Below, in pieces: positions 32,624 to 40,805 of a stretch of 44,671 nt of DNA (position 1 is the first letter of the stretch; each line of letters opens with the position of its first letter). A model generated the notes under the pieces. That model saw only the letters and a program-made list of their open reading frames with translations. It was not told where the DNA came from and did no database searches. Both the position numbers and the translations under genes were made by a program. The stretch spans positions 1-44,671 of the forward strand of contig NZ_JAAXKY010000050.1 in the NCBI RefSeq assembly GCF_012911925.1, in the 5' to 3' direction. Source of the DNA: Pseudonocardia xinjiangensis. Its GTDB lineage: Bacteria > Actinomycetota > Actinomycetes > Mycobacteriales > Pseudonocardiaceae.

Positions 32624-33471
32624 CCCTCCACCAACGGGCCGTAGGCGTCGGGACGGCGGTCGCGGTAGAACGCCCACTGCCGGCGCACCTCGTCGATCAT
32701 CCCCAGGTCCAGGTCACGCACCAGCAGCTCCTCGTCGTTGTCGGACGCCGTCTCCCCGACGAACTGGCCGCGCGGGTCGACGAAGTAGCTGGTGCCGTAG
32801 AAGTCGTTGTCGCCGTACTCCTCCACGCCCACCCGGTTGATCGCGGCGATGAAGTACTCGTTGGCCACGGCGGCCGCAGGCTGCTCCAGCTTCCACAGGT
32901 AGGCCGAGAGCCCGCGGCTCGTGGCGCTCGGGTTGTAGACGATCTGCGCTCCGGCCAACCCGAGCGCACGCCAGCCCTCGGGGAAGTGGCGGTCGTAGCA
33001 GATGTAGACCCCGACCTTGCCGACCGCGGTGTCGAACACCGGCCAGCCCAGGTTGCCCGGCCGGAAGTAGAACTTCTCCCAGAAGCCCTTGACCTGCGGG
33101 ATGTGGTGCTTGCGGTACTTGCCGAGGAAGGTCCCGTCGGCGTCGATGACGGCGGCGGTGTTGTAGTAGAAGCCCGAGGCCTCCACCTCGAAGACCGGCA
33201 CCACGAGCACCATGCCGGTCTCACGGGCCAGCGCCTGCATCCGTTGCACCGTCGGCCCGTCGGGCACCGCCTCCGCCCACCGGTAGTGCTCCGCCTCCTG
33301 CACCTGGCAGAAGTACGGCGCGTTGAACACCTCCTGGAAGCCCAGCACCTGGGCGCCCTGCTCCGCTGCGGCGCGCGCGTAGGACTCGTGCACGTCGACC
33401 ATGGACGCGGTGTCACCGGTCCACTTCGCCTGCACCAGCGCTGCGCGGACCACCCGGGAATCTCCCGCCAT
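32620..33471 (-). CDS. Beta-ureidopropionase-like nitrilase superfamily amidohydrolase
   Basis: A 283-residue carbon-nitrogen hydrolase. The catalytic triad is visible: Glu47 (FQEVF), Lys121 (KYRKHHIP) and Cys158 (YICYDRHFPE). In this operon it should hydrolyse N-carbamoyl-beta-alanine to beta-alanine, ammonia and CO2. Length matches the short beta-ureidopropionase/N-carbamoylputrescine amidase group; the polyamine alternative is not ruled out by sequence alone. It is the first gene of the operon; ATG 33471 has no further gene upstream on its strand within 200 bases. Confidence 0.91.
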   Translation of the reverse strand: MAGDSRVVRAALVQAKWTGDTASMVDVHESYARAAAEQGAQVLGFQEVFNAPYFCQVQEAEHYRWAEAVPDGPTVQRMQALARETGMVLVVPVFEVEASGFYYNTAAVIDADGTFLGKYRKHHIPQVKGFWEKFYFRPGNLGWPVFDTAVGKVGVYICYDRHFPEGWRALGLAGAQIVYNPSATSRGLSAYLWKLEQPAAAVANEYFIAAINRVGVEEYGDNDFYGTSYFVDPRGQFVGETASDNDEELLVRDLDLGMIDEVRRQWAFYRDRRPDAYGPLVEG

Positions 33472-33683
33472 GTCTCGACCTCCGCCGTGCTCGCCCGGAA
33501 GGGGAAGGGGACACCTTCGAACGCGGGCGGCCCGCGGTGCAAGACCCATTCCGGCACGGACACCTGCTCGTCACACGCCTGCCGCAGGACTCACTACCCC
33601 GGCACGGTATGGAAAAGCGACCCTTTCGTGACCTATCGTTTCCCTCGATCATCTGCGCTCGCGAACGGGTCGGGAGGGCATTC
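33472..33683. promoter_or_regulatory. Divergent promoter region for the pyrimidine operon and the DUF5134-like gene
   Basis: These 212 bases separate the two transcripts. On the plus strand TATCGT (33633-33638) could be a -10 box for the gene at 33684, which has the ribosome site GGGAGG. For the minus strand no box stands out. No inverted repeat of note is visible. Confidence 0.35.
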
Positions 33684-34274
33684 ATGCCGTCGATGTCGGG
33701 CGCGCTGGCGGTGCTCTGTCTCGCCGCGGGGCTGGTGCACGTTCTGCGGCTCGTGGTGCTGCGTCGCGACGTCCTCGGCGAGATCTCCTACGCGGCCATG
33801 GGCCTCGGGATGGCAGCGATGTTCTCGCCGCTCGGCAACCCGCTGCCGACGGCGGCGTGGTCGGCGGTGTTCGGGGTCTGCGCCGGCTGGTTCGCGGTGC
33901 GGGTGCTCCGCGGCGCGGGCCTGCGCGGCGAGGCGTCCCACCACGTCGTCTGCGGCGGCGCGATGCTGTTCATGCTGGCGGTCGGGCATCCCGCCGGTGC
34001 TCTCGGCGGCCACGCGGCGCACGGCTCCACCGGAGCGGTCGGGGGCGCGGTGGCTCTCGTGTCGGCCACGGCGATGCTGCTCGCGGGCTACTTCGCCTGG
34101 CACGCGCTGCGCTGCGTCGACCGCACCCACCCGCCGCGGGAGCCGTCCGCCGGCTCGGACACCGCGGTGGCGCTGCGAGCGCCCACGCTCTCGCCGTGCG
34201 CACCCCGCACCGCGTCGATGGCGCACCTGGCGGTGGCCACGTCGATGACGGCCATGCTGCTGGGCATGCTCTGA
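33684..34274 (+). CDS. DUF5134-like integral membrane protein
   Basis: A 196-residue protein with about five transmembrane segments (LAVLCLAAGLVHVLRLVVL, YAAMGLGMAAMF, WSAVFGVCAGWFAVRVL, MLFMLAVGHP and the last at LAVATSMTAMLLGML). The pattern of His and Met in the helices, with HVVCGGAMLFMLAVGH and MAHLAVATSMTAMLLGML, matches the DUF5134 family as far as I can tell; such membrane-embedded His/Met pairs suggest metal or heme handling but no function is established. ATG 33684 follows GGGAGG by six bases. It is monocistronic and ends before a long palindrome. Confidence 0.75.
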   Translation: MPSMSGALAVLCLAAGLVHVLRLVVLRRDVLGEISYAAMGLGMAAMFSPLGNPLPTAAWSAVFGVCAGWFAVRVLRGAGLRGEASHHVVCGGAMLFMLAVGHPAGALGGHAAHGSTGAVGGAVALVSATAMLLAGYFAWHALRCVDRTHPPREPSAGSDTAVALRAPTLSPCAPRTASMAHLAVATSMTAMLLGML

Positions 34275-34289
34275 GGGCCACGCCCCGTG

Positions 34290-34344
34290 GTTCAGGAAAG
34301 CCACTTTCCTGCCCCCACGGGACCTGAAAGTGGCTTTCCTGAAC
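34290..34344. repeat. Perfect 19-bp inverted repeat between convergent genes
   Basis: GTTCAGGAAAGCCACTTTC (34290-34308) and its exact reverse complement (34326-34344) flank a 17-base centre. Each arm is itself partly palindromic (AGGAAAG and CTTTCCT). It lies between the stop codons of convergent genes (34274 and 34367), so it could end both transcripts, or be a dispersed repeat. It lacks transposase or a target duplication. Confidence 0.7.
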
Positions 34345-34366
34345 TTGGGTCAGGGGTGCTCGGCGG

Positions 34367-36088
34367 TCAGCCGTTGCCCTTGCCGGGGTCACCGGGCTTG
34401 CCGGGGTCACCGGGCTTGCCGGGCTTGCCGGGGTCACCCGGCTTGCCGGGCTTGGGGCCGTTGCCCGGCTTGTCGTCCACCACGGCGCCGGTGCCGGGGT
34501 CGAGGGTCACGGCCTTGGCCTTGGGGCCCTTGAAGTCGAGCATGTTCGTCAGGTCGCCTGCTGACGTGTCGTAGGACGCGTCGCCGATCCGGCCGGTGGA
34601 CCAGTTGTCCTCGATGAACTTCAGCACCGAGGTCTGGTCGGTCCGCGTGTGGTCGACGAAGTTGACCTTGCTGTAGGGCGAGATCACCTCGAGCGGCAGC
34701 CGGGGGCCGTAGCCGCAGCGGTCCGCGTACGTGCCGACCCGTGCCGGTGCGCCGGTGCAGATGCCCTGGTCCTGCGACGTGTCCTGCGACCCGCTGATCA
34801 CCGCGTGCGCGTGGTCGTACCAGCCGTCGGAGTCGTCGTAGGCCAGCACGATCGCCGTCGAGGCCCAGTCCTTCGACTGCTGGATCTTGTTGACCTCGTC
34901 GACGACGAACCGCTGCTCGTCGATCGGGTCCGAGTTGGCGGCGTGGCCGTCCTCGTAGGCCGGGGCCTTCAGAAAGCTGACCGCCGGCATGTTCCCGGCC
35001 GCGAGTGCGGCGTCGAAGTCGGCCGTGTCGTACTGGTGGTTGGCCTGGTCGGTCTGCCCGATCGCGGCCACGGAGCTCGGCGGCAGGTGCTTCGGGTTCG
35101 ACGTCGAGGCGTAGTACTGGAACGGCTCGTGGTGCGGGCTGTAGTCGGTGACGGCGATGCCCCCGATGTTCTGGTGCGTCTGGCCGCACACCGCGAAGCC
35201 GTTCGCCGTGCCCGTCGGGCGGAACCCGCCCTGGAACCAGCCCCAGGTGACGCCCTTCGCGTTCAGCAGGTCACCGATGTTCCTGCCGTCCTGGCTCGCC
35301 AGGTTGTCGGTGGCCGTGTGGTTCTTGTCGGAGCAGTCGTCGTAGGCCGGGTCCGGGTCGCTCACCACGGTGCCCACGCCGTTCGCGTCGGGCGACTTCA
35401 CGAACGGGTCGGAGACCGGCTCGTGCGTCACCGAGTTGACGGCCTTGGTGCCGTGCGTCTGCCCGGAGATGAGGTTGATCGCCCCGGGCGTCGACGGGCC
35501 GAACGTCGTGTTGTACGAGTTGTCGCTCATCGCGTAGTGCTGCGCGTAGTTCCACAGCCCGGTGACGGTGTTGCCGTCGTAGTAGTCCATGACCAGGCCC
35601 GGCTGGCCGAACAGGATCGGCTGCCCCGTGCACGTGTCCGTCTCGGTCTTCTCGACGAACTGGTCCATCTTGCCGCCGTTGAACGCGGCCTGCTCGGCGC
35701 CGTAGCTGTGGTTCTGGTCGCAGGTCAGCGCCTGCGAGGGGGAGAGCCGCTGCGGGTTGAAGGCGTTCGGGTTCTTCGTCAGCAGATCAGGGGTGAGCCC
35801 GTCGACCTTCGGTGTGTTCTTGGCGGCCGTGAACGGCGTGCCGTCGGCGTTGGTGGCGTTGGGGTAGGTGCCGAAGTAGTGGTCGAACGAGATGTTCTCG
35901 CCGAAGATGACGACGACGTGCTTGATCGGCGTGGCGGTCGTGAACTGGTCGCCGTGCTTCGCGGCCGTCGGGGGAGCGTCCGCGTTGGCCGTGGACACGG
36001 TGACCGCTGCGAGCACGGCGGCCGAGACCACCGCGCACGCACCGAGCAGTGAACGCCGTCGGCGCCAGCTGCCGGGTTTCTTTCCCAC
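34367..36088 (-). CDS. Secreted phosphoesterase (acid phosphatase/phospholipase C type) with collagen-like tail
   Basis: A 573-residue exported protein. The signal segment RRRRSLLGACAVVSAAVLAAVTVS is followed by ANADA as a plausible cleavage site. The catalytic fold (PF04185-like) shows HVVVIFGENISFDHYFGTYPNA, GPSTPGAINLISG, and the metal-binding DDSDGWYDHAH region. The last 35 residues are PGK/PGD repeats of collagen-like composition. Activity is likely hydrolysis of phosphate esters such as phospholipids; the substrate is not determined. GTG 36088 follows AGGAGG. The gene starts 47 bases after efeB and may be co-transcribed with it. Confidence 0.88.
   Translation of the reverse strand: MGKKPGSWRRRRSLLGACAVVSAAVLAAVTVSTANADAPPTAAKHGDQFTTATPIKHVVVIFGENISFDHYFGTYPNATNADGTPFTAAKNTPKVDGLTPDLLTKNPNAFNPQRLSPSQALTCDQNHSYGAEQAAFNGGKMDQFVEKTETDTCTGQPILFGQPGLVMDYYDGNTVTGLWNYAQHYAMSDNSYNTTFGPSTPGAINLISGQTHGTKAVNSVTHEPVSDPFVKSPDANGVGTVVSDPDPAYDDCSDKNHTATDNLASQDGRNIGDLLNAKGVTWGWFQGGFRPTGTANGFAVCGQTHQNIGGIAVTDYSPHHEPFQYYASTSNPKHLPPSSVAAIGQTDQANHQYDTADFDAALAAGNMPAVSFLKAPAYEDGHAANSDPIDEQRFVVDEVNKIQQSKDWASTAIVLAYDDSDGWYDHAHAVISGSQDTSQDQGICTGAPARVGTYADRCGYGPRLPLEVISPYSKVNFVDHTRTDQTSVLKFIEDNWSTGRIGDASYDTSAGDLTNMLDFKGPKAKAVTLDPGTGAVVDDKPGNGPKPGKPGDPGKPGKPGDPGKPGDPGKGNG
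34370..34465 (-). repeat. Collagen-like tandem repeat in the phosphoesterase C-terminus
   Basis: Repeats of a 9-base unit encode PGK and PGD triplets (PGKPGDPGKPGKPGD...), giving Gly-Pro-rich codons in tandem. The region is prone to slippage; the copy number may vary between strains. It may serve as a flexible linker or surface stalk. Confidence 0.7.
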
Positions 36089-36135
36089 TTGTCCTCCTGG
36101 TCGGGGAATTCCTCTGGTGATATCGGGGTGATGAA

Positions 36136-37365
36136 TCAGGCGAGCAATGCACGGCCGTAGTGGTCGTCGGGACCCGTGACGCCGGGCAATGCGAAGAAGT
36201 AGCCACCGCCGAACGGTGAGATGTAGTCCACGAGGGGTTCGTCGGTCAGCCGTTGCTGAACCGCCTCGAACTGCCGCCGCAGATCCTGCTGATAACAGGT
36301 GAAGACCAGCCCCTGATCGAGGTTGCCGTTGCTGTCGAGCCCGCGGTCGTAGTTGGTGGCCCGGCGCAGGATCCGGCTCGAGTCGGTGTCGGGGGTGCGC
36401 GGGTTGGCTCGGCGGATGTGGCTCGTCAGCGGGATCACGGTGCCGACCGGGTCGTCGGCGTAGCGCGGGATGTCGGTCTCCGCCCCGCCGTCGAGCGGGG
36501 CACCCGTGTCGCGCCGGCGGCCGATCATGTTCTCCTGCTCGCCGAGCGACACGCGGTCCCAGAACTCCACGAGCATGCGGATCACGCGGATCACCTGGTA
36601 GCTGCCGCCCGCGGTCCACACCGGCTCGTCCTGCTGCCCGTCACCCACCCAGACGAGGCGGTCCATCTCGGCCGCGTCGGCGGGGTCGGGGTTCGCGATG
36701 CCGTCCTTGAAACCCAGCAGGTTGCGGGGCGTGCCCGTCGGGCGGGGCGGTGAGCTGAACCCGTTGACGCGCCAGCGCGGCTGCATCCCCCCGCGGGTGG
36801 CGCGGGTGATGTCGCGCAGCGCGTGGATCACGGTGTCGCCGGTGGTCGCCGAGAGCGTGAGGCTCAGGTCGCCGTGGCACTGCGCCGGGTCCAGCGCGTC
36901 GCCGGCGAACGCCGGCATCGGCGTCAGCCTCGCCGGCCTGCTGCCGGCGAGCCCGTAGCGGTCGTCGAACAGCGAGGCGCCGACCCCGACGATCACGCCG
37001 AGATCGCCTGCCGGCACCTCGGGGCCGAGCACACCGGAGTCGGGCGGTGGGGCGCTGATGCCCAGCGCGGGCGGGACGCCCCCACTGGTGAGGAACCGGG
37101 CCCGGTCGGTGACCGCGCGGAGCAGGTCGGTCAGCTCGGCCCGGTTCTCGGCGATGACGTCGAACGCCACGACGATGGTCTGACCGGCGGGCGGCCGCAG
37201 GATCGCCGCCTGGCGGGCGCCGTGGAACGGCACCGCGGGCGCTGCGTCGGCGCCGGCGCTCTCCGTGGCCGCCGCCATCCCGCCACCGGCCACCGCAGCG
37301 GCGGTCACGCCCGCTCCGACCACCGCCCGGCGCAGGAAGGCGCGGCGGGGGAGCGCGCCGCTCAC
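36136..37365 (-). CDS. efeB: Deferrochelatase/Tat-exported DyP peroxidase
   Basis: A 409-residue DyP-type heme protein. The twin-arginine signal is [15 protein letters not shown] at the N-terminus with a hydrophobic run after it. The catalytic Asp is in [10 protein letters not shown], the proximal His in SHIRRANPR and the distal Arg in ILRRATNYD. EfeB takes iron from heme or acts as a peroxidase outside the membrane. It starts at GTG 37365 overlapping the efeO stop by GTGA. The efeU permease gene is not in this cluster. The second DyP of the window lacks a signal peptide. Confidence 0.93.
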   Translation of the reverse strand: MSGALPRRAFLRRAVVGAGVTAAAVAGGGMAAATESAGADAAPAVPFHGARQAAILRPPAGQTIVVAFDVIAENRAELTDLLRAVTDRARFLTSGGVPPALGISAPPPDSGVLGPEVPAGDLGVIVGVGASLFDDRYGLAGSRPARLTPMPAFAGDALDPAQCHGDLSLTLSATTGDTVIHALRDITRATRGGMQPRWRVNGFSSPPRPTGTPRNLLGFKDGIANPDPADAAEMDRLVWVGDGQQDEPVWTAGGSYQVIRVIRMLVEFWDRVSLGEQENMIGRRRDTGAPLDGGAETDIPRYADDPVGTVIPLTSHIRRANPRTPDTDSSRILRRATNYDRGLDSNGNLDQGLVFTCYQQDLRRQFEAVQQRLTDEPLVDYISPFGGGYFFALPGVTGPDDHYGRALLA

Positions 37366-38549
37366 GAGTCCCGCCGCGGAGCGACGATCGTGGCGACCGG
37401 GGCGAGCTGCTCGGTCAGCTCGCCGATCGCGCCGTCGATCTCGGCGTGCTGGGCCCGGTCGAGCGCGGCGACCGGCGTCCAGCTCCCGTCGGGGCGCCTG
37501 GCGGCCTGCACGGCGGCGGTGGCGCGGTCCAGCCACATGTCCACCGTGGACAGCGTGGGCATCCGCGGCTGGAGCAGCGGGCGCAGCACGCCCAGCACCG
37601 TCCGGGTGCCCTCGATGTTCGCCAGCGTGGTGGCGAGGGTGGTGCCGCTGCCGAAGTCGGTGCGGCTGCTGACCTCGAACTGCAGGGCGTCCTCCATGAT
37701 CTCGTGGGCGCGCAGCGCCAGGTCGTTCGGATCGATCTGCGCGTCGGGAAAGGCCTGCTGCAGAGCACGCGCGTCGGCGTCGAGCCGGTCGGCCACGGTG
37801 GCCAGCGCAGGCATCGGCTCGTCGTGCCACAGCCCGAACTCGAGCCGGTGGAAGCCGGTGAAGCCGGGATCCGAGGTGCCGCCCGCGAGGTCGCCGGGGG
37901 TGCCGTCGATCGCGGACGCGGCGTCGCCGAAGGCGCCGTAGGCCGCACCGAGCCGGGCGTAGGACAGGTGGGCTGTCAGCCACGCGGCCTCGCTCGCGTG
38001 CCGGTCCCCACCGTGGACGGTCGTGGCGAGCGCGTCGGTGTCCCGGACGAGCGCGTCGAGCCCGGTGATCACCTGCTGCCGGTAGTCCTTCTCGGGACCG
38101 AGGAGGTCGTTGCGCGTCACCGGGACCACGGCGGGGCTCGGACGCACATCGCTGCCACTGATCCGGACCGTCGGGCCGACGACGGCGTCGGCTTCGTCGG
38201 GAAGGCAGCGGAAGGCGTACTCGCCGTCGCCGAGGGTCACCGCAAGGGGACGGGTGGTGCCGGTGCCGATGCCTTCGACCTCGCCGAAGATCCCGCCCGT
38301 CGTCGGGTCGATCAGGTCGACGGTGGTGGTGACGGCCCCGGTGTTGTGCACCTGGAAGGTCTGCGGACCGGGCTTCGGGGCCGTCCAGTCCTGCCCGCAC
38401 GACGACCGGGAGACCACGATCTGCGGATCAGGTGCAGCGACCGGGGCGGGAGCCGGCCGCAGCACGATCGCCGCGGCCACCGCGACCGCGACCACGGCGA
38501 CCACCGCGACCACGCCGATGATCCAGCGGTTGCCTGCCGAGCGGGGCAC
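37362..38549 (-). CDS. efeO: EfeO-type iron uptake protein (M75 peptidase-like)
   Basis: A 395-residue protein with an N-terminal membrane anchor ([22 protein letters not shown]). A cupredoxin-like domain (about 40-130) precedes the imelysin/M75 domain, which carries HRLEFGLW (the HxxE metal motif) and [15 protein letters not shown]. EfeO binds iron and hands it to the permease EfeU, with EfeB. The start is GTG 38549, with GGAGAT upstream. Two direct repeats (CCGTCCGAAC) lie just before it and could be regulatory sites. Confidence 0.92.
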   Translation of the reverse strand: MPRSAGNRWIIGVVAVVAVVAVAVAAAIVLRPAPAPVAAPDPQIVVSRSSCGQDWTAPKPGPQTFQVHNTGAVTTTVDLIDPTTGGIFGEVEGIGTGTTRPLAVTLGDGEYAFRCLPDEADAVVGPTVRISGSDVRPSPAVVPVTRNDLLGPEKDYRQQVITGLDALVRDTDALATTVHGGDRHASEAAWLTAHLSYARLGAAYGAFGDAASAIDGTPGDLAGGTSDPGFTGFHRLEFGLWHDEPMPALATVADRLDADARALQQAFPDAQIDPNDLALRAHEIMEDALQFEVSSRTDFGSGTTLATTLANIEGTRTVLGVLRPLLQPRMPTLSTVDMWLDRATAAVQAARRPDGSWTPVAALDRAQHAEIDGAIGELTEQLAPVATIVAPRRDS

Positions 38550-38562
38550 CCTTGATCTCCTG

Positions 38563-38585
38563 CCGTCCGAACTGTCCGTCCGAAC
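38563..38585. repeat. Direct repeats upstream of efeO
   Basis: CCGTCCGAAC occurs at 38563-38572 and 38576-38585, exactly 13 bases apart. The pair lies 14 bases upstream of the efeO start codon, where a repressor site could be. No canonical iron-regulator (IdeR) box is visible. Confidence 0.55.
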
Positions 38586-38645
38586 GCAGTATGCGAGCGA
38601 AAAGCAACGGAAATGCCGCGGAAGCCGTGCTTATCCGCGAGTTCA

Positions 38646-38679
38646 CTGATGCTTCGACTTCGGGTCGTCGAAGCATCAG
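38646..38679. terminator. 13-bp inverted repeat between the Nramp-like and efeO genes
   Basis: CTGATGCTTCGAC (38646-38658) and GTCGAAGCATCAG (38667-38679) form a perfect 13-bp stem with the loop TTCGGGTC. It lies downstream of the Nramp-like gene stop (38753) and is most likely its terminator. An operator for efeO is possible. Confidence 0.55.
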
Positions 38680-38752
38680 GAACCCGTTGCGTGATCGCCG
38701 GTAATGTAGAGCTACGGCTGGTTGTTCCGAATAGTTCCAGCTATCCCATTGG

Positions 38753-40072
38753 TCAGCCGAACCGGTTGATCAGGTCGGCCACCAGGAGGACGAAGAACAG
38801 CGCGGACGCCGCGGTGAGCAGGGTGTTGGACAGCCACCCCGAGCGGCCTTCCGGGGCGATCCTCCTGGAGTTGAGCAGCATGATCAGCGTGATCCCGAGG
38901 AACGGCATGAAGGCGGCCCCGAGCACGCCGTAGACGAGCGTGAGGGCGAACGGCCGGTCGAAGAACAGCAGCCCCATCGGCGGCAGCGTCAGCCAGAGCA
39001 GGTACGCCCGGAAGGGCACGCTCCGCTCGGCCTGGGTGGCCTCGTAGCCGGTGACGGTGGCGGTGGCCGGCCCGGAGGTGACGGCCTCGTCGCCGATCTC
39101 GGCCTTGTCGCCGTGGGGGAGCCGGATCGTCCGCGTCCAGTCGGTGAACAGCAGGCTCACGCCGTTCCACACGCCCAGCAGCGAGGTGGTGGTGACGGCG
39201 AGGAAGCCGACGAGGAACAGGATCCGCGCCCAGTCGCCGTACCGCGCGCCGAGCTCGGTGCCGAGGGTGAGCAGGCCGGAGTCGCTCTCGGTGAGGTCCT
39301 GCCCGAGCAGGATCTCGGCTCCGACGATCAGCATGGCGATCACGAAGATCGCGGTCATGATGTAGCCGACCGCGTTGTCGAGCCGCATCATCGACAGCCA
39401 GCCGATGCCCTTCCAGCCCTTGGCGATCATCCAGTAGCCGTAGGCGGCCATGGTGATCGTGCCGCCGACGCCGCCGATGAGCCCGAGCACGTAGATCACC
39501 GAGCCGTCGGGCAGCCGCGGCACCAGCCCGTTCGCGAGTGCGCCGAGGTCGGGGGAGACGAGGAAGGCGACCGACACCACCGAGACGAACTTGATCAGGA
39601 CCAGCACGGTCATGAACTTCTCGAAGACCTGGTAGCGCTGCATCCACACCAGCGCGAGGCCGACGACGCCGGCGATCATCGCCCAGTAGCGCACCGACAG
39701 CCCGCCGAACAGCGCGTTCAGCGGGAGGCCGACCGCCGACATCGCCGTGGCCCCGTAGACGAAGCCCCAGATCACGATGTAGACGCCGAAGAAGACGGTG
39801 GCCCAGTAGCCCAGCCGCCGCCAGCCGTCGAGCAGGGTCGCGCCGGATGCGAGGTTCCAGCGACCCACGCCCTCACCGAGCGCGAGCTTCAGGGCCGCGC
39901 CCAGCACGGCGGCCCACAGCAGCACCGTGCCGAAGCGGGCGCCCGCCACCATCGTGGCCACCAGGTCGCCTGCGCCGACACCGGTGGCCGCGGCCAGCAG
40001 GCCCGGTCCTAGCTGCCTGATCTTGGCCCCGAACCCGGTGGGTGGTGTCTTCGTGGCGATATCGGATGTCAT
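38753..40072 (-). CDS. Nramp-like transporter lacking canonical metal motifs
   Basis: A 439-residue membrane protein with about 11 transmembrane segments and an overall Nramp (SLC11) resemblance. The opening GPGLLAAATGVGAGDLVATMVAG has GAGD where canonical Nramps have DPGN, and the TM6 region GGTITMAAYGYWMIAKG lacks the MPH motif. Canonical Nramps take up Mn(II) or Fe(II) with protons; the loss of these residues argues for a different ion or function. Same strand as efeOB but separated by 203 bases and a hairpin. Start ATG 40072. Confidence 0.82.
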   Translation of the reverse strand: MTSDIATKTPPTGFGAKIRQLGPGLLAAATGVGAGDLVATMVAGARFGTVLLWAAVLGAALKLALGEGVGRWNLASGATLLDGWRRLGYWATVFFGVYIVIWGFVYGATAMSAVGLPLNALFGGLSVRYWAMIAGVVGLALVWMQRYQVFEKFMTVLVLIKFVSVVSVAFLVSPDLGALANGLVPRLPDGSVIYVLGLIGGVGGTITMAAYGYWMIAKGWKGIGWLSMMRLDNAVGYIMTAIFVIAMLIVGAEILLGQDLTESDSGLLTLGTELGARYGDWARILFLVGFLAVTTTSLLGVWNGVSLLFTDWTRTIRLPHGDKAEIGDEAVTSGPATATVTGYEATQAERSVPFRAYLLWLTLPPMGLLFFDRPFALTLVYGVLGAAFMPFLGITLIMLLNSRRIAPEGRSGWLSNTLLTAASALFFVLLVADLINRFG

Positions 40073-40202
40073 GCGCCCCCGCTCCTCATCGTGCTGGAAG
40101 TCTCATCCGGAAGGTTCGGGATGAACGTAGGGCTCAGCTCCCCCTCGCGGCCAGGGCAGAGATCGGTAATGGCCCGCACGCGGCCGGTAGCGGTGCCGCG
40201 AC

Positions 40203-40208
40203 TAGATT
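40203..40208 (+). promoter_or_regulatory. Putative -10 box of the FtsK-like operon
   Basis: TAGATT fits TAnnnT and lies 58 bases before the ATG at 40266, leaving an untranslated leader. GGGGAG (40253-40258) is a good ribosome site. Confidence 0.4.
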
Positions 40209-40265
40209 TCCCCCTGTACAACCAGCACGGGGCAGACGAGCACGGCACGACGGGGAGTTCGGTTC

Positions 40266-40526
40266 ATGGCGAGCATCGAAGAGGTTCGGGCCGGCATCGC
40301 GCTGGCCAACGACAAGGCCTCCGAGAGCCTCGGTGCACTGCAACAGGCGCACTCCTCGCTGGAGCAGGCCCAGGGTGCGCTGCAACGGGCCACCGAGGGC
40401 AGCGGGCAGGCCGACGTGTCGGAGGCCAACGGGTTGCTGGCCCAGGCAGTCGGCAGCATCAGCGAGGTGCAGCAGGCGGTCCACGCGGCGATCCAGGCCT
40501 CCGAGGGCGTTGCGAACCGGCTGTGA
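40266..40526 (+). CDS. Short helical protein 1 of the FtsK-like cluster
   Basis: An 86-residue Ala/Gln/Ser-rich protein, all helical by pattern, with a likely hairpin: helix 1 about residues 3-44, a Gly/Asp turn (EGSGQADVSE) and helix 2 about 51-84. No signal peptide and no WxG motif. Its size and hairpin shape resemble WXG100-type proteins, but I cannot show homology. It shares the opening (E-x-R-A then Ala-rich) and the end (N-R/A-R-L) with the next gene, so the two look like diverged paralogues. Function unknown; co-transcription with an FtsK/SpoIIIE ATPase suggests a partner or substrate. Confidence 0.72.
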   Translation: MASIEEVRAGIALANDKASESLGALQQAHSSLEQAQGALQRATEGSGQADVSEANGLLAQAVGSISEVQQAVHAAIQASEGVANRL

Positions 40527-40544
40527 CGCACCGGAACGATCACG

Positions 40545-40796
40545 ATGAGTGAGCTCGGGGAGATCCGGGCCGTGCTGGCAGGCGCGGCCGAGCAGATGGT
40601 CGAGGCCTACCAGCACGCCGGTGTCGCGCGCGCCCGCATCGCCGATGCCGTCGCTGTGCTCTCCGACCTCGGCGAGCAGCACTCGGAGCCGCTCGTGCCG
40701 GTCGAGCTCCGGCGCGCCGCCGAGGAGCTCGAGCGCGGGCTGGGCCTGATCTCCACCGGAGCCGCGGCCGTCTCCGACATCAACGCCCGGTTGTAG
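40545..40796 (+). CDS. Short helical protein 2 of the FtsK-like cluster
   Basis: An 83-residue helical protein, probably a two-helix hairpin: helix 1 about 3-45, a turn around EQHSEPLVPV and helix 2 about 53-82. It appears paralogous to the preceding gene and starts 18 bases after it. The ATPase gene starts 9 bases after its stop. No enzyme motif is visible. It is likely a binding partner of the ATPase. Confidence 0.72.
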   Translation: MSELGEIRAVLAGAAEQMVEAYQHAGVARARIADAVAVLSDLGEQHSEPLVPVELRRAAEELERGLGLISTGAAAVSDINARL

Positions 40797-40805
40797 GCGG
40801 CGGGA

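Noticed and set aside
34367..34470. Tandem CCGGGCTTGCCGGGGTCAC-type repeat as a possible CRISPR array
   Set aside because: The units have no spacers of constant length and lie in frame at the end of the phosphoesterase, coding PGK/PGD.
37446..38555. A 369-codon frame antisense to efeO
   Set aside because: efeO on the other strand has signal anchor, cupredoxin and M75 motifs; the antisense frame is a composition artefact.
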